Assembly (NCBI GenBank): GCA_025655575.1
Contig: JAHXIP010000003.1
Coordinates: 186,001 to 250,000 of the forward strand
DNA: 64,000 bases
Direction of reading: 5' to 3'
DNA from: Candidatus Thiodiazotropha sp. (ex Monitilora ramsayi)
Lineage (GTDB): Bacteria; Pseudomonadota; Gammaproteobacteria; Chromatiales; Chromatiaceae
Below, in pieces: positions 1 through 10,051 of this stretch; positions within the stretch are counted from its first letter, which is position 1, and each line of letters begins with the position of its first letter. The notes under the pieces are model-generated. The model saw nothing but the letters and a program-made list of their open reading frames with translations, was not told the DNA's origin and did not search any database. A program made the position numbers and the translations under genes.

Positions 1-168
1 CCGCCCGCTACACCAGGCTGAAAGACCCAAACCCAAGCTGGTCAAGCAGAGCGCCTCCTGATCGACATTTGACGCCTCCTAATCGCCCGGCTTCACCGCC
101 GGGTGATGATCGACTACACTCCAAGCACAAGATTGGTCAAAAAGACCAGCATCCAAAGGAGGCTCTAC
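1..168. other. Left edge and leader of the first gene; no identified CDS
   Basis: A frame open from the window edge stops at a TGA at 59-61 (last residues PKLVKQSAS). It may be the C-terminus of a gene cut by the window, but I do not recognise it. Two near copies of GCCTCCTRATCG lie at 53-64 and 74-85. A perfect 6-bp hairpin (CCCGGC/GCCGGG) spans 86-103 and has no T-tract. The Shine-Dalgarno AAAGGAGG at 155-162 fixes the start of the following gene at 169. Confidence 0.4.
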
Positions 169-615
169 ATGACGATAATTAAAACAACCCTACTCTCGCT
201 GATCCTGACATTGAGCGTCATGTCAGCTTGGGCAGAAAACAGCACAACCATTCCCGGCTACGCAATCCATCACAACGCTATTCCCACAGCATCCCTAGAT
301 CCCGCAGTCGCCAAGCAGTACGCCATCCAGCGTAGCAAATACCGCGGTCTGCTGAACGTCAGCATCATCAAGACAGAAGAAGGCACCACAGGAAAACCAA
401 GCAACGGCGTAGTCATGGCAAAAGCCACGAATATCCGCGGGCAGTTGATCAGCATCCCGATGCGCAAGGTTGAAGAGGGTGATGCCGTCTACTACATCGG
501 TGAATTTCGTATTGCCGATCAGGAGACGCTTAATTTTGAACTACAGGTACAACCCAGAGGGGAGACTCGCTTCTACACCGCCAAGCTGAGTCAGCAGTTC
601 TTTATTGACGATTGA
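169..615 (+). CDS. DUF4426 family periplasmic protein
   Basis: This is a 148-residue secreted protein. Residues 1-21 form a signal peptide with a hydrophobic core and an AWA-type cleavage site. The mature part reads as a small beta-rich domain with the DUF4426 pattern: a phrase near HHNAIPTASLDPAVAKQYAI, then an FRIADQETLNFELQVQP strand pair. In gammaproteobacteria this family usually follows metX-metW; its function is unknown. A longer in-frame ATG at 103 exists, but the strong Shine-Dalgarno AAAGGAGG seven bases before 169 and the position of the signal peptide support the shorter form. Confidence 0.8.
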   Translation: MTIIKTTLLSLILTLSVMSAWAENSTTIPGYAIHHNAIPTASLDPAVAKQYAIQRSKYRGLLNVSIIKTEEGTTGKPSNGVVMAKATNIRGQLISIPMRKVEEGDAVYYIGEFRIADQETLNFELQVQPRGETRFYTAKLSQQFFIDD

Positions 616-663
616 TGACCCTTAGATATTTGATACGCCACCCGAAACCCTGTCGCATGATAT

Positions 664-1347
664 TCAAAATACATGTGACAGGGTATACAAGCCAAATGCG
701 ATCACCAAAAGACCCGCTACACGCCTGACGCGGATGTCTTTTGACCAGCGCGCCAAACTGCCAGCCACCATGCCCATGGCAAAAAGGTTCGGCAACGTAC
801 CTATGCCGAAGGCAAGCATCAGTCCCGCACCCTTTAACACACTGCCAGCTGAAACCGTCCACACCAGCATACTGTAGACCAGGCCACAGGGAATCCAGCC
901 CCAGACCAGTCCCAACATCCAAGCCTGAGCAGGTGTCCTGACCGGTAGCAGCCTTCTGGCGAATGGCTCGATACGGGTCCACAAACGCCCGCCCAGTTTT
1001 TCGATCTGGGCCAACCCCATCCACCAACCACCTAGATAGAGACCGAGCAGGATCATGAAAACTGCGGCGATCACCAGCAAGGTCTGCTGTGCTATATAGA
1101 TCGGTACGACTTCCGCCAACAACATGCCCAATCCACCCATGATACCCCCGGCCACTGTATAGCTAGTGACACGTCCCAGGTTGTATCCCAGTTGGTAAGG
1201 TAAGGTACTCGGGAAGTGATGACGTATCTTTTCCGGCAGGCCGAAAGTCAAAGCGCCAACGATACCTCCACACATACCCACACAGTGAGTACCACCGAGC
1301 AGCCCAACAACAAAAGCGGCCAGGTAACTACCCTGCTCAAGCATCAC
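664..1347 (-). CDS. TauE/SafE-like membrane protein (DsbD_2 type)
   Basis: This is a 227-residue integral membrane protein with about six hydrophobic segments. The N-terminal GGTHCVGMCGGIVGALTFG phrase, with two cysteines, is typical of the UreH/DsbD_2-like branch of the TauE/SafE exporters that often accompanies cytochrome oxidase assembly genes. A role in metal or sulfur compound transport is a family-level inference. Its start at 1347 overlaps the 3' end of the upstream permease gene by 11 bp, so the two are probably co-transcribed and translationally coupled. Confidence 0.75.
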   Translation of the reverse strand: MMLEQGSYLAAFVVGLLGGTHCVGMCGGIVGALTFGLPEKIRHHFPSTLPYQLGYNLGRVTSYTVAGGIMGGLGMLLAEVVPIYIAQQTLLVIAAVFMILLGLYLGGWWMGLAQIEKLGGRLWTRIEPFARRLLPVRTPAQAWMLGLVWGWIPCGLVYSMLVWTVSAGSVLKGAGLMLAFGIGTLPNLFAMGMVAGSLARWSKDIRVRRVAGLLVIAFGLYTLSHVF

Positions 1348-2716
1348 AGTCCCTCTTGATGGCGGGTAGATACCGCATGGCTAATAAAATCAATACGAGC
1401 ACCGGTATTCCCATGGATGTAGTAATAAGGAAAAAATTCACATAGTCGATGGCATCCACCATAACACCCGAGAAACCACCGATAAATTTTGGCAACAGCA
1501 ACATCACTGAACTGAAGAGGGCATACTGGGTCGCAGAATAGGAGACATTAGTCAGACCAGAAAGATAAGCGACAAAGGCCGAACTCGCCAGACCCGCGCT
1601 GAGATTATCTGCTGATATAACCAGCGCCAACATCGGGACATTATTACCGATACCGGCCAACCAGGCGAAAAGCAGATTGGTCGAAGCCGCCAACACCCCC
1701 CCCAGAAACAGCACCCGCATGACTCCCATGCGGGTCACCAGCAGACCACCGGCTATGGCACCCAGTAAGGTCATTACTACACCCAGCAGATTCGCGAACA
1801 GCGCCACCTCACCCTTGGTAAACCCCATGTCGACATAAAATACATTGGAAATGACGCCAAGCACTATATCGGAGATCCGATAGGTGGCAATGAGCGCCAG
1901 AATCAACAAAGCATGCCAGCGGTATCTTCGAATAAAATCCACGAAAGGGCTGATGATCGCACCATAAATCCACTCAAGCAGATAGCGTAGGTGTCGAGGC
2001 ATCCATACCTGCCGTTCGATCAGGCGATCCACCGCCGCTTCCTGCTCCAGTGTGGCTGAATCGGGCTGCCTGTCCGGTTCATGAATGATCATCACTGTGA
2101 CAATGCCGACAAACATCAGGCACGCCATGACGAGATAGGCCGTTGTCCAGGCCGAAAGCAGATAGCCGCTTTCAGTGGGATTGGCCAACTGGGCCACGGC
2201 AAGTGCACCACCGCCACTGACAATCATTGCGATCCGGTAACCAATCATATAACTGGCCGCCATCGCTCCCTGCAAATGCACCTCAACCCGTTCTATGCGA
2301 TAGGCATCGATAGCGATATCCTGAGTTGCCGAGGAAAATGCGACCAACAAGGAAAAAAGGACGAAGGGACGCAGGCTTTCCAGGGGATCGGAGAATGCCA
2401 GGCCACAGAGCCCGATGATCACCGATAACTGCGCCAACAGCATCCAGGCTCTGCGACGCCCGAGCGAACGTGTCAGCCAGGGCAGCCTCAGGCGATCAAC
2501 TAAAGGCGACCACACCCATTTGAATCCATAAGCAAGCGCAACCCAACTGAGAAAACCGATCGTGCTTCGTTCGATACCTGCTTCTCTCAACCAGAAGGAG
2601 AGCGTACCGAAAACCAGCAGGAGAGGCAGACCCGCCGAAAAGCCAAGAAACAGCATACTGCGTACACCAGGCTGCCAATAGACGGCCAGCGTCTCTGACC
2701 AACGACTAACTTGCAT
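1337..2716 (-). CDS. AmpG-like MFS permease
   Basis: This is a 459-residue major facilitator protein with about 12-14 membrane spans. The N-terminus carries the LFLGFSAGLPLLLVFGTLSF phrase characteristic of the AmpG muropeptide permeases. Further landmarks are the loop GRRRAWM near residue 86 and the acidic phrase DIAIDAYRIE near residue 133. AmpG members import anhydro-muropeptides released by lytic transglycosylases for cell wall recycling. The lytic transglycosylase MltF in this window (22879-24306) would act upstream in that pathway. The exact substrate is inferred. The gene overlaps the next one by 11 bp. Confidence 0.82.
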   Translation of the reverse strand: MQVSRWSETLAVYWQPGVRSMLFLGFSAGLPLLLVFGTLSFWLREAGIERSTIGFLSWVALAYGFKWVWSPLVDRLRLPWLTRSLGRRRAWMLLAQLSVIIGLCGLAFSDPLESLRPFVLFSLLVAFSSATQDIAIDAYRIERVEVHLQGAMAASYMIGYRIAMIVSGGGALAVAQLANPTESGYLLSAWTTAYLVMACLMFVGIVTVMIIHEPDRQPDSATLEQEAAVDRLIERQVWMPRHLRYLLEWIYGAIISPFVDFIRRYRWHALLILALIATYRISDIVLGVISNVFYVDMGFTKGEVALFANLLGVVMTLLGAIAGGLLVTRMGVMRVLFLGGVLAASTNLLFAWLAGIGNNVPMLALVISADNLSAGLASSAFVAYLSGLTNVSYSATQYALFSSVMLLLPKFIGGFSGVMVDAIDYVNFFLITTSMGIPVLVLILLAMRYLPAIKRDCDA

Positions 2717-2953
2717 GACATACCATTGAATGGAAGCTCAATCGGTCCATGTCTCCGTTACGCGAAGCGAACAAATTGCTCCATGGTAAGTACATAGCCA
2801 CATGCAAGTGTAACAGGGGAAGTGGGAAGAGCAGGGTCACGGACACCTCGAAATGGATAAGTCGCAGCATTATATGCGTATGCCACCATCAAGTCCCCTA
2901 TCTCAGCCGCTACAGGTTACAATGCGCGCATCAATATCAACAGGTGGTGCATC

Positions 2954-3595
2954 ATGCAGGATTATCAACGCGACTTTCTCGACTTTGCCCTCGATGTGGG
3001 CGTACTTCGCTTCGGCGAGTTCACACTCAAGTCAGGTCGTATCAGCCCCTATTTTTTCAATGCCGGTCTCTTCAACACAGGGGCCAGCCTCGCCCGCCTG
3101 GGGCGTTACTACGCCCAGGCCATCGTCGATGCCGGAATCGAATTCGACGTGCTCTATGGACCGGCGTACAAAGGCATTCCCCTGGCTGCGGCCACTGCCG
3201 CGGCACTTTATGATCATCACAACATCGATATCCCCTATGCCTTCAATCGAAAAGAAGCCAAGGATCACGGTGAAGGCGGTATAATCGTCGGACACCAGTT
3301 GGAAGGCCGGATACTGATCATCGACGACGTCATCTCCGCCGGCACCTCCGTACGCGAATCCGTCGACATCATCCAGGGCCTGCAGGCCACACCTGCCGGT
3401 GTGGTGATTGCATTGGATCGACAGGAACGGGGCCAGGGTGAGCGCTCGGCAATTCAGGAGGTCGAGAGCGACTACGGCATGCCGGTCACCGCCATTGTGC
3501 ATCTCGAGCAACTGGTTGAGTATCTGGAGCAGAAAAAGGATTCGGGAGATGACTTGCAGCGGATCCGAGCCTATCGCGAGACCTACGGCGTCTGA
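2954..3595 (+). CDS. pyrE: Orotate phosphoribosyltransferase
   Basis: This is a 213-residue cytosolic enzyme of pyrimidine synthesis that joins orotate and PRPP to give OMP. The PRPP-binding loop [16 protein letters not shown] lies near residue 120, and the N-terminal [19 protein letters not shown] phrase contacts orotate. Length matches the enterobacterial enzyme. It sits on the strand opposite slmA-argB-algC-coaBC, as part of the conserved gammaproteobacterial neighbourhood. Its 3' end is followed within 20 bp by a long inverted-repeat element. A TauE-type gene faces it from the other side. Confidence 0.97.
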   Translation: MQDYQRDFLDFALDVGVLRFGEFTLKSGRISPYFFNAGLFNTGASLARLGRYYAQAIVDAGIEFDVLYGPAYKGIPLAAATAAALYDHHNIDIPYAFNRKEAKDHGEGGIIVGHQLEGRILIIDDVISAGTSVRESVDIIQGLQATPAGVVIALDRQERGQGERSAIQEVESDYGMPVTAIVHLEQLVEYLEQKKDSGDDLQRIRAYRETYGV

Positions 3596-3613
3596 ACAAC
3601 GGTTTGTCGCATC

Positions 3614-3878
3614 TAGTGGGCCATGCGGTAAATAAGGTAATGATCAGAATCCCACTCATCAGTCAAGGCAAAGCGTACTCCGCAGGGAATGGCAAGCCCT
3701 TTCCAAGGAGAACAACGCAGCATTGACTGATGAGCGGGGCTCCCTTCGGGCCGGCCCACAAGCCTCAGCAGCGTCGTTGCACTCACTTGAATTGGCCCAC
3801 CAGTCCTACGTTCGCGCGCCTTACTGCTGAGGCTTGTGGGTCCGGCTGATCGTTACCTTATTTACGCATGGCCCACTA
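3614..3878. repeat. Bilobed inverted-repeat element, copy A
   Basis: This 265-bp non-coding element has terminal inverted repeats of about 33 bp. The left repeat is at 3614-3646 and the right at 3846-3878; both begin TAGTGGGCCATGCG and differ by one indel and one substitution. Inside are two hairpin lobes. Lobe X has a perfect 12-bp stem (3655-3666 with 3723-3734). Lobe Y has a 17-bp perfect stem (3755-3771 with 3824-3840) extended by CCGG. The centre at 3739-3750 reads GCTCCCTTCGGG. The interior of lobe X (3682-3707) shares a core with copy C. The element lies between the convergent ends of pyrE and a TauE gene, where it might also act as a bidirectional terminator. No ORF is present. Confidence 0.85.
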
Positions 3879-3900
3879 GAGACCTGATGGTGGGTAGCAC

Positions 3901-4647
3901 TTAGCCAAGAATCAGCTTGCTGCCCACCACCAGGGTCACCACTTCAAATCCCCGTTTGATCCAACGATTGCCTTTGACAATGGAGAGATGAGCACCCAGA
4001 TACCCGCCCAGTAGAGAGCCGGCCAAAAGCACCGGCAACCAAGTCCACTTCACCTCACCCAGCAGTCCCAGCGTAACAGCACCACTGCCATTCCAAAAAA
4101 CGCCGACCATCACCAGCGTATGGGCCACAGCCCGGCGATAATCGAGTCCGAACCAGCGAACCAGCCAGAGCGTGACAAACAGGCCGGTACCCGAGGTGAG
4201 AGATCCATTGAGCACGCCAATGAGAAACAAGCCCACACCGCCTGCTGCAAATCCCTGCCGGCTACGATGTATGGGTAGGTAGACCTGCCCCAGGGAGGGA
4301 CTCAAGATCGAATAGACCCCCAGCCCCAAAGTCAGCAGGCCGAGAGCCACCTCAGCGATGCGATCCGGCACCTGCAGAATCAGACTGGCACCGATCACCA
4401 CCCCGGGTACACCAGCCAACAGCATAAAAATGACAAACTGACGCTCCAGCCCCCCTTCCCTCAAGTGTCTGACGGTGGCGCCGATACCTAAAGCTACAGA
4501 GGCAATCTTATGGGTCGCCAACGCCATACCGAAGGGTAGACCGAGAAAAATCAGGGCCGGTAGCTGTACCAATCCCGCCCCTCCACCAGAGAAGGCGGAA
4601 AACAGATTGGCCAGCAGAGAGATTACAAAAAGGGTGAACTGTTCCAC
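3901..4647 (-). CDS. TauE/SafE family sulfite/anion exporter
   Basis: This is a 248-residue membrane protein with about eight hydrophobic helices. It shows the internal-repeat pattern of TauE/SafE transporters: the first half contains FSGGGAGLVQLPALIFLGLP, and the second GVLNGSLTSGTGLFVTLWL. Members export sulfite, sulfoacetate or other small anions across the inner membrane. The substrate cannot be told from sequence. The gene stands alone, ending near repeat element A and facing away from the DUF4124 gene, so the short gap to 4730 holds divergent promoters. It is unrelated in detail to the other TauE-like protein at 664-1347. Confidence 0.82.
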   Translation of the reverse strand: MEQFTLFVISLLANLFSAFSGGGAGLVQLPALIFLGLPFGMALATHKIASVALGIGATVRHLREGGLERQFVIFMLLAGVPGVVIGASLILQVPDRIAEVALGLLTLGLGVYSILSPSLGQVYLPIHRSRQGFAAGGVGLFLIGVLNGSLTSGTGLFVTLWLVRWFGLDYRRAVAHTLVMVGVFWNGSGAVTLGLLGEVKWTWLPVLLAGSLLGGYLGAHLSIVKGNRWIKRGFEVVTLVVGSKLILG

Positions 4648-4729
4648 AAAGTGAGTATCTTAATTCCAGAGGCACGCAGTATAATCCATGTTTACCACCA
4701 GAACCGATCTAGCCCCGAGACGCAGTTTT

Positions 4730-5749
4730 ATGTCTTTGAGACACCTACTTGCCACATTGATGGTCATTGCCTGTCTGCCGATGAGCGGACATGCGGGCAA
4801 ACTCTACAAATGGGTGGACGACGAAGGTCACACCCACTACTCAGATAAGCTACCACCCAGCGATACCAGACGTGCACGTTCCCACCTCGATGAACGCGGT
4901 ATTACCGTCGATAAGGTTGAGGCGGCAAAAACACCAGAACAGATCAGACAAGAGGCGGAAGAAGCAAGACTGCGCCGCGAACAGGAGCGTCTGGCGGAGA
5001 AACAGCTGGCTGAGGATCGTGTATTGCTGCGCACCTTCCGTACAGTGGACGACATCCAGATGGCTAGAGACGGCCAGATCCAGGCGGTCGACACTTATAT
5101 CCGCGTCACTGAGTCGAATATCAAACGATTGAAAAACACGCTCGAAGTGATGCAGCAAAATGCCGCGGAGCTCGAACTGAGTGGACAAACCGTCTCTGTC
5201 CGTTATCTGAATGATATTGAGACCAAGAGACAGGCACTAAAAGACTCCTATCAGTCCATTGTCGATCGTGAGCGGGAAAAAAACAGGATTCGTCAATCAT
5301 TTGCGACAGACCTCAAGCGTTTCCGGGAGCTAAAAAAGCTGGCACAAACCAACGATCCGACTCAGGAAGCGAAGCAATCTTTCATTGATGCCCTTTTGAA
5401 TGTCTACAACTGCGATGAAAGCAAGAATTGCGATCAGGCTTGGCTCAACGCCAAGGCCTACCTGAGGAAAAACAGCACCATGCCGGTCAGCATGGAGGGC
5501 GAGAATATAGTCATGACCAGAGCGCCGGCAGAGAATGACGATATCAGCATCACCGTTTCGCGCATCCGGGACAAGAAGACCAGCCAAACCCTGATTTTCA
5601 TGGATCTGCAATGCAAGGGGACCAATCAAGGTGTTGCACTTTGCGCCCGGGGTGAAAAAGTCGTACGTATCAAAGCGGGATTCCAGGCCGCATTGGGTGG
5701 CGACCCACAAACACCAACTGGGCTGGAGATCGCCTCGCCTAACGGGTAA
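4730..5749 (+). CDS. DUF4124 domain periplasmic protein with coiled coil
   Basis: This 339-residue protein starts with a signal peptide (residues 1-20, ending near GHA). A DUF4124 module follows: GKLYKWVDDEGHTHYSDKLP, a short beta-rich domain common in proteobacterial envelope proteins. Residues of about 65-210 are highly charged and predicted to form a coiled coil. The C-terminal part has several cysteines (YNCDESKNCDQAW and MDLQC) that could form disulfides. A start 42 bp further upstream (4688) is possible; 4730 was chosen because it places the signal peptide at the N-terminus. The last 11 bp overlap the convergent slmA gene. Function is unknown. Confidence 0.72.
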   Translation: MSLRHLLATLMVIACLPMSGHAGKLYKWVDDEGHTHYSDKLPPSDTRRARSHLDERGITVDKVEAAKTPEQIRQEAEEARLRREQERLAEKQLAEDRVLLRTFRTVDDIQMARDGQIQAVDTYIRVTESNIKRLKNTLEVMQQNAAELELSGQTVSVRYLNDIETKRQALKDSYQSIVDREREKNRIRQSFATDLKRFRELKKLAQTNDPTQEAKQSFIDALLNVYNCDESKNCDQAWLNAKAYLRKNSTMPVSMEGENIVMTRAPAENDDISITVSRIRDKKTSQTLIFMDLQCKGTNQGVALCARGEKVVRIKAGFQAALGGDPQTPTGLEIASPNG

Positions 5750-6328
5750 AAAAACTGTTTTCCAATACCTGCCACTGGGCATCCCACTGCGCCAGGGGAG
5801 GCATCTGGAAGCGACTGCGCAGGTACTGATGCATCAGGCCTTCAGCCGAGGCGATCATAAGATTGGCCGCCACACTGGCTCCAACCCCTGACGACGCTTC
5901 ACCGCGCATCTCACCTTCCCGCAGAATTTGCTTCAGCTGGGTCTCAAAGCGGGTAAAAAACTGACCCACTCTTGTCATTAGCCTTTCGGTCTCACCAACC
6001 AGTGCATCTCCAAGTAACACCCGTGTAATACCTGGATTTTTCTCGGAAAAAGCCAGCAACAGATAGAGCAATTGCCCGCAGCGCTGTCGTGCATCCAGCG
6101 GCTCTTTCAAAATCTGGTTGATGCGCGCAAAGATACTCTCCTCGGCAAAATCGATCAGTCCCTCGAACATCTTCGCCTTACTGGCAAAGTGGCGGTAAAG
6201 GGCAGCTTCGGACACCCCTACAGCTCTACTCAAGGAGGCAGTGGTGATGCGATCACCTGGATTCTCCTCCAGTTCACGGGCCAATGCCTCTAGTATTAAC
6301 TGGCGACGTGGTGTTTTCTGCTGATTCA

Positions 6329-6329
<1 letters not shown>
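5739..6329 (-). CDS. slmA: Nucleoid occlusion factor SlmA (TetR family)
   Basis: This is a 196-residue DNA-binding protein. The N-terminal helix-turn-helix (RITTASLSRAVGVSEAALYR, residues about 27-46) is the SlmA form of the TetR domain, followed by the HFASKAKMFEGLIDFAEE phrase. In the family it binds palindromic sites over the chromosome and blocks FtsZ ring formation above unsegregated DNA. The start codon overlaps the argB stop by one base (TAATG), so translation is coupled. It stands in its usual place in the coaBC-algC-argB-slmA run. Confidence 0.93.
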
Positions 6330-7237
<908 letters not shown>

Positions 7238-7268
7238 TTACAACAGTGAACGAAATCGACTATACCCA

Positions 7269-9758
7269 CTAGAATGGCGCTGTCAGATCTGGCGCCACAT
7301 CAGCCAGCAGGTCTCTGAATATCGACTGTACCTGCGCCAGCCCCTCCTCGCTATCAGATTCGAAACGAAAGAGCAGTGCTGGTGTTGTGTTCGACGCACG
7401 AATCAGACCCCACCCCTGTTCAAATTCTGCACGCAAACCATCTATTTTGACCAAACGAGCCCCAGGCAGGTCCGGTAATTGATCGACAGCCTTCATCACT
7501 TCTTGTGCCTTGCCCTCTTCCAGGCGCAGGGCATACTCCGGCGTAGCAAGCCCTTCAGGGAGTTCTGCAAACACCTCTGCACTGGTGCGATAGTCAAGGG
7601 AAAGAATCTCCAACAACCTCGCCCCAGCATAGAGCCCGTCATCGAAGCCATACCAACGTTCAGAAAACATAATGTGGCCACTGAACTCACCCGCCAGTAA
7701 GGCATGGGTCTCTTTCATCTTACTCTTAAGGCTGGAGTGTCCGCTCTTCCACATCAGCGGCCGGCCACCATTGGAGAGAATAATATTCGCCAGATGCCTG
7801 CTGCATTTCACATCGTAGATGATGTCGCCGCCCGGCTCGCGGCTGAGCACATCGGTTGCCAGATACATCAGCAGACGATCTGGCCAAATCAGTTTACCTG
7901 ACGAATCGACGACACCCAGCCGGTCCCCATCGCCATCGAACGCCAGGCCTAATGCTGCCTGATGTTCCACCACCGCTTGCTGCAAGGCTTGCATATTTTT
8001 AGGGTCGCCAGGATCGGGATGGTGGTTGGGGAAGTTGCCATCTACCGTACAAAAGAGCTCGATCACTTCACATCCCAGCTGGCGATAGAGCTCGGGTGCG
8101 ACGACCGATGCGGCTGCATTCCCACAGTCTATGACGACTTTTAAGGGCTGGCCTAGACGAATATCGGAGGCAATGCGTTCGATATATTCGGAAACAACAT
8201 CCATCGAATCAAACGAACCCTCTCCCTGGAGAAGCTGGCTTGCATCGATGCGGCGACGCAATTCCTGGATACCCTCGCGTGAAGGGCTCTCCCCGCCGAT
8301 AACCACCTTGAGTCCGTTATATTGCGGTGGGTTGTGGCTCCCCGTAATGATGACACCACACTCGATATTGTGCTCATGAATCGCATAATTCAGCATCGGA
8401 GTCGGTACCAGACCGATATCGATAACATCCCGGCCACTGGCCTTAAGACCCTGTATCAGTGCGCTTTGCAGGCTGTCACTGGAATTGCGCGCATCCCTCG
8501 CCACCAGTACTGACTGATACCCTCTATCGAAGACTTCACTGCCAATACCTTGCCCCAACCGAGCAACCACCTCTTCTGTAAGAGTCTCTCCCACCACACC
8601 CCGGATATCGTATGCACGAAAAATGGTAGATGAAATATCCACTGGATCACTGAGCCTGACAGAAGATTGATCGACCACTTCAGGCAGTTGCTCGTCTACA
8701 GTGATACCAACTGCGGCTCGGCCTTTGGCCTTCCCAGCCTGAGTGGTGCGGAACTCCTTGATCTGGTGCTCCAACACATCAAACGTCGGCTGTAAATCAC
8801 CTAAATTCGCTGGCGGTGACTTAGGCGGTCTACCCGCTGTGAGTGCCTCGAATAGGGTCAGGATGGCATGCTGATCCTTTTTAAGTGCCTTGATCATCTG
8901 TTGCGACAACAGATACAACAATGCACTGGCCAGCAAAAAGACCAGAAGACCAGGCCCGGTCAGCATCAATATATCCATTACATTCAGACTGACACTCGTG
9001 CCCCCCCAATAAGCAAGCTGCCATAAGCTGTCCTGAATGGGTAAGACACGGTCAGGCAAACCACCCTGGACCACCGGTCCTTTACTCGCGATCACGAAAG
9101 GCGCCTTATTGGGAATAATCTGCTGCATCTCTACCCGGCCTGCATAGTCATCGACCGAATCCAGCAATTGCTGCAGTCCGGCCAGAGGGAATGCTGCATG
9201 AAGCACGCCCAGTGCGGGTTCATTGGGGGCAGTGCGAATACCTGCAGCAATAGCAATATGTTGATGTACTGTATTGAACTGATGGGCTTCGGCAGGCAGG
9301 GCACCATCCCGGGTCTCAGCCTGGCGCAGCATCTGCAAAGAAGCGTAACTCATGTTGGGCGTCAGCTCGGTATCCGGTTCGCTGGTTCCGGCTGGCAGGA
9401 GCCTGATCTGTTGTGCGCCAGGCACCAAACGCGTCAATCTATCCTGTTCATCGCGCAGTGCAGAAACATCTCCCGTTTCAAACAGGCTGGCCAGTTGAGG
9501 CTGCAGCGCCAGTTCCTTAATCATCTCCCGTCGCTGCTGGTTGAGCACTTCCACATGGTTGGCTACTGCCTGCGCCGCTGCTTGGGTCTGCCGCTTCATC
9601 CGAGACGTGGAGGCTGCTTCTGACTGAAAGTAGATCGCCGCAGCGGCCATCAATGTCAGCAACAGTAACCCTAAAACACCAATCAACCAGTATCCGCGAA
9701 CACCACGACCACCAAGCGGCTTTTTATCTGTCCCGCCTGTGCTTTTAGTCAATCCCAT
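7269..9758 (-). CDS. algC: Phosphomannomutase/phosphoglucomutase with N-terminal membrane sensor-like region
   Basis: This 829-residue fusion has two parts. Residues of about 1-370 contain two membrane helices (near 25-45 and 270-295) that bracket an extracytoplasmic domain resembling a Cache/PAS sensor. The C-terminal 450 residues are an alpha-D-phosphohexomutase. The phosphoserine loop is ITGSHNPPQYNG, the metal loop is FDGDGDRLGV and the sugar loop is GEFSGHIMFSERW. The enzyme interconverts mannose-6-P/mannose-1-P and the glucose equivalents for exopolysaccharide and LPS precursors. A similar long form is known in Pseudomonas. The start at 9758 has a GGGGAAGA Shine-Dalgarno six bases upstream. 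The alternative ATG at 9809 would add 17 residues across a perfect hairpin (9781-9798). Confidence 0.9.
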   Translation of the reverse strand: MGLTKSTGGTDKKPLGGRGVRGYWLIGVLGLLLLTLMAAAAIYFQSEAASTSRMKRQTQAAAQAVANHVEVLNQQRREMIKELALQPQLASLFETGDVSALRDEQDRLTRLVPGAQQIRLLPAGTSEPDTELTPNMSYASLQMLRQAETRDGALPAEAHQFNTVHQHIAIAAGIRTAPNEPALGVLHAAFPLAGLQQLLDSVDDYAGRVEMQQIIPNKAPFVIASKGPVVQGGLPDRVLPIQDSLWQLAYWGGTSVSLNVMDILMLTGPGLLVFLLASALLYLLSQQMIKALKKDQHAILTLFEALTAGRPPKSPPANLGDLQPTFDVLEHQIKEFRTTQAGKAKGRAAVGITVDEQLPEVVDQSSVRLSDPVDISSTIFRAYDIRGVVGETLTEEVVARLGQGIGSEVFDRGYQSVLVARDARNSSDSLQSALIQGLKASGRDVIDIGLVPTPMLNYAIHEHNIECGVIITGSHNPPQYNGLKVVIGGESPSREGIQELRRRIDASQLLQGEGSFDSMDVVSEYIERIASDIRLGQPLKVVIDCGNAAASVVAPELYRQLGCEVIELFCTVDGNFPNHHPDPGDPKNMQALQQAVVEHQAALGLAFDGDGDRLGVVDSSGKLIWPDRLLMYLATDVLSREPGGDIIYDVKCSRHLANIILSNGGRPLMWKSGHSSLKSKMKETHALLAGEFSGHIMFSERWYGFDDGLYAGARLLEILSLDYRTSAEVFAELPEGLATPEYALRLEEGKAQEVMKAVDQLPDLPGARLVKIDGLRAEFEQGWGLIRASNTTPALLFRFESDSEEGLAQVQSIFRDLLADVAPDLTAPF

Positions 9759-9829
9759 ATTCTTCCCCGATGGTTCATCAGCCAGCCTATTGGCTGGCGC
9801 ATGGATCATTTATTCTTATTCTTTTCAAT

Positions 9830-9851
9830 TAGGGCCTGTTAACAGGCCCTA
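9830..9851. repeat. Perfect 22-bp palindrome, identical to joined ends of repeat copy B
   Basis: The sequence AGGGCCTGTT/AACAGGCCCT, flanked by T and A, is its own reverse complement. The outermost 11 bases of each end of the element at 16250-16518, put together, give exactly this string. It may be an excision footprint, a minimal element or an unfilled target. It lies upstream of algC, in the 293-bp gap (9759-10051) where dut is normally found. The remainder of the gap holds only the hairpin at 9781-9798 and no credible ORF. Confidence 0.8.
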
Positions 9852-10051
9852 TTACAGTCGATATATAGCACTTGGGATTAGGCCTCCACATATCCCCGAG
9901 CCCATCTTAATGTATATCTTCACTACTTACCTTTCGGCCTGCATTTTATCGCACACTCAGCAGAAAATGGTGGCTGGCGGTTCCAGCATGGCTGGAATGC
10001 TACATCCCACCGATGACCTTGCCCCCATCCTATCAATGTAGCGTTTAATAA

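Noticed and set aside
602..1027. Open frames on both strands inside the TauE-like gene
   Set aside because: They are shadows of the 664-1347 gene, with no start signal and low-complexity translation.
2749..3284. ORFs overlapping the start of pyrE
   Set aside because: They run in other frames of pyrE and show no family features.
9739..10041. 100-codon ORF spanning the solo palindrome
   Set aside because: Overlaps the algC 5' end, crosses the palindrome, has no ribosome-binding site and no coding-like composition. It is not a dut remnant.
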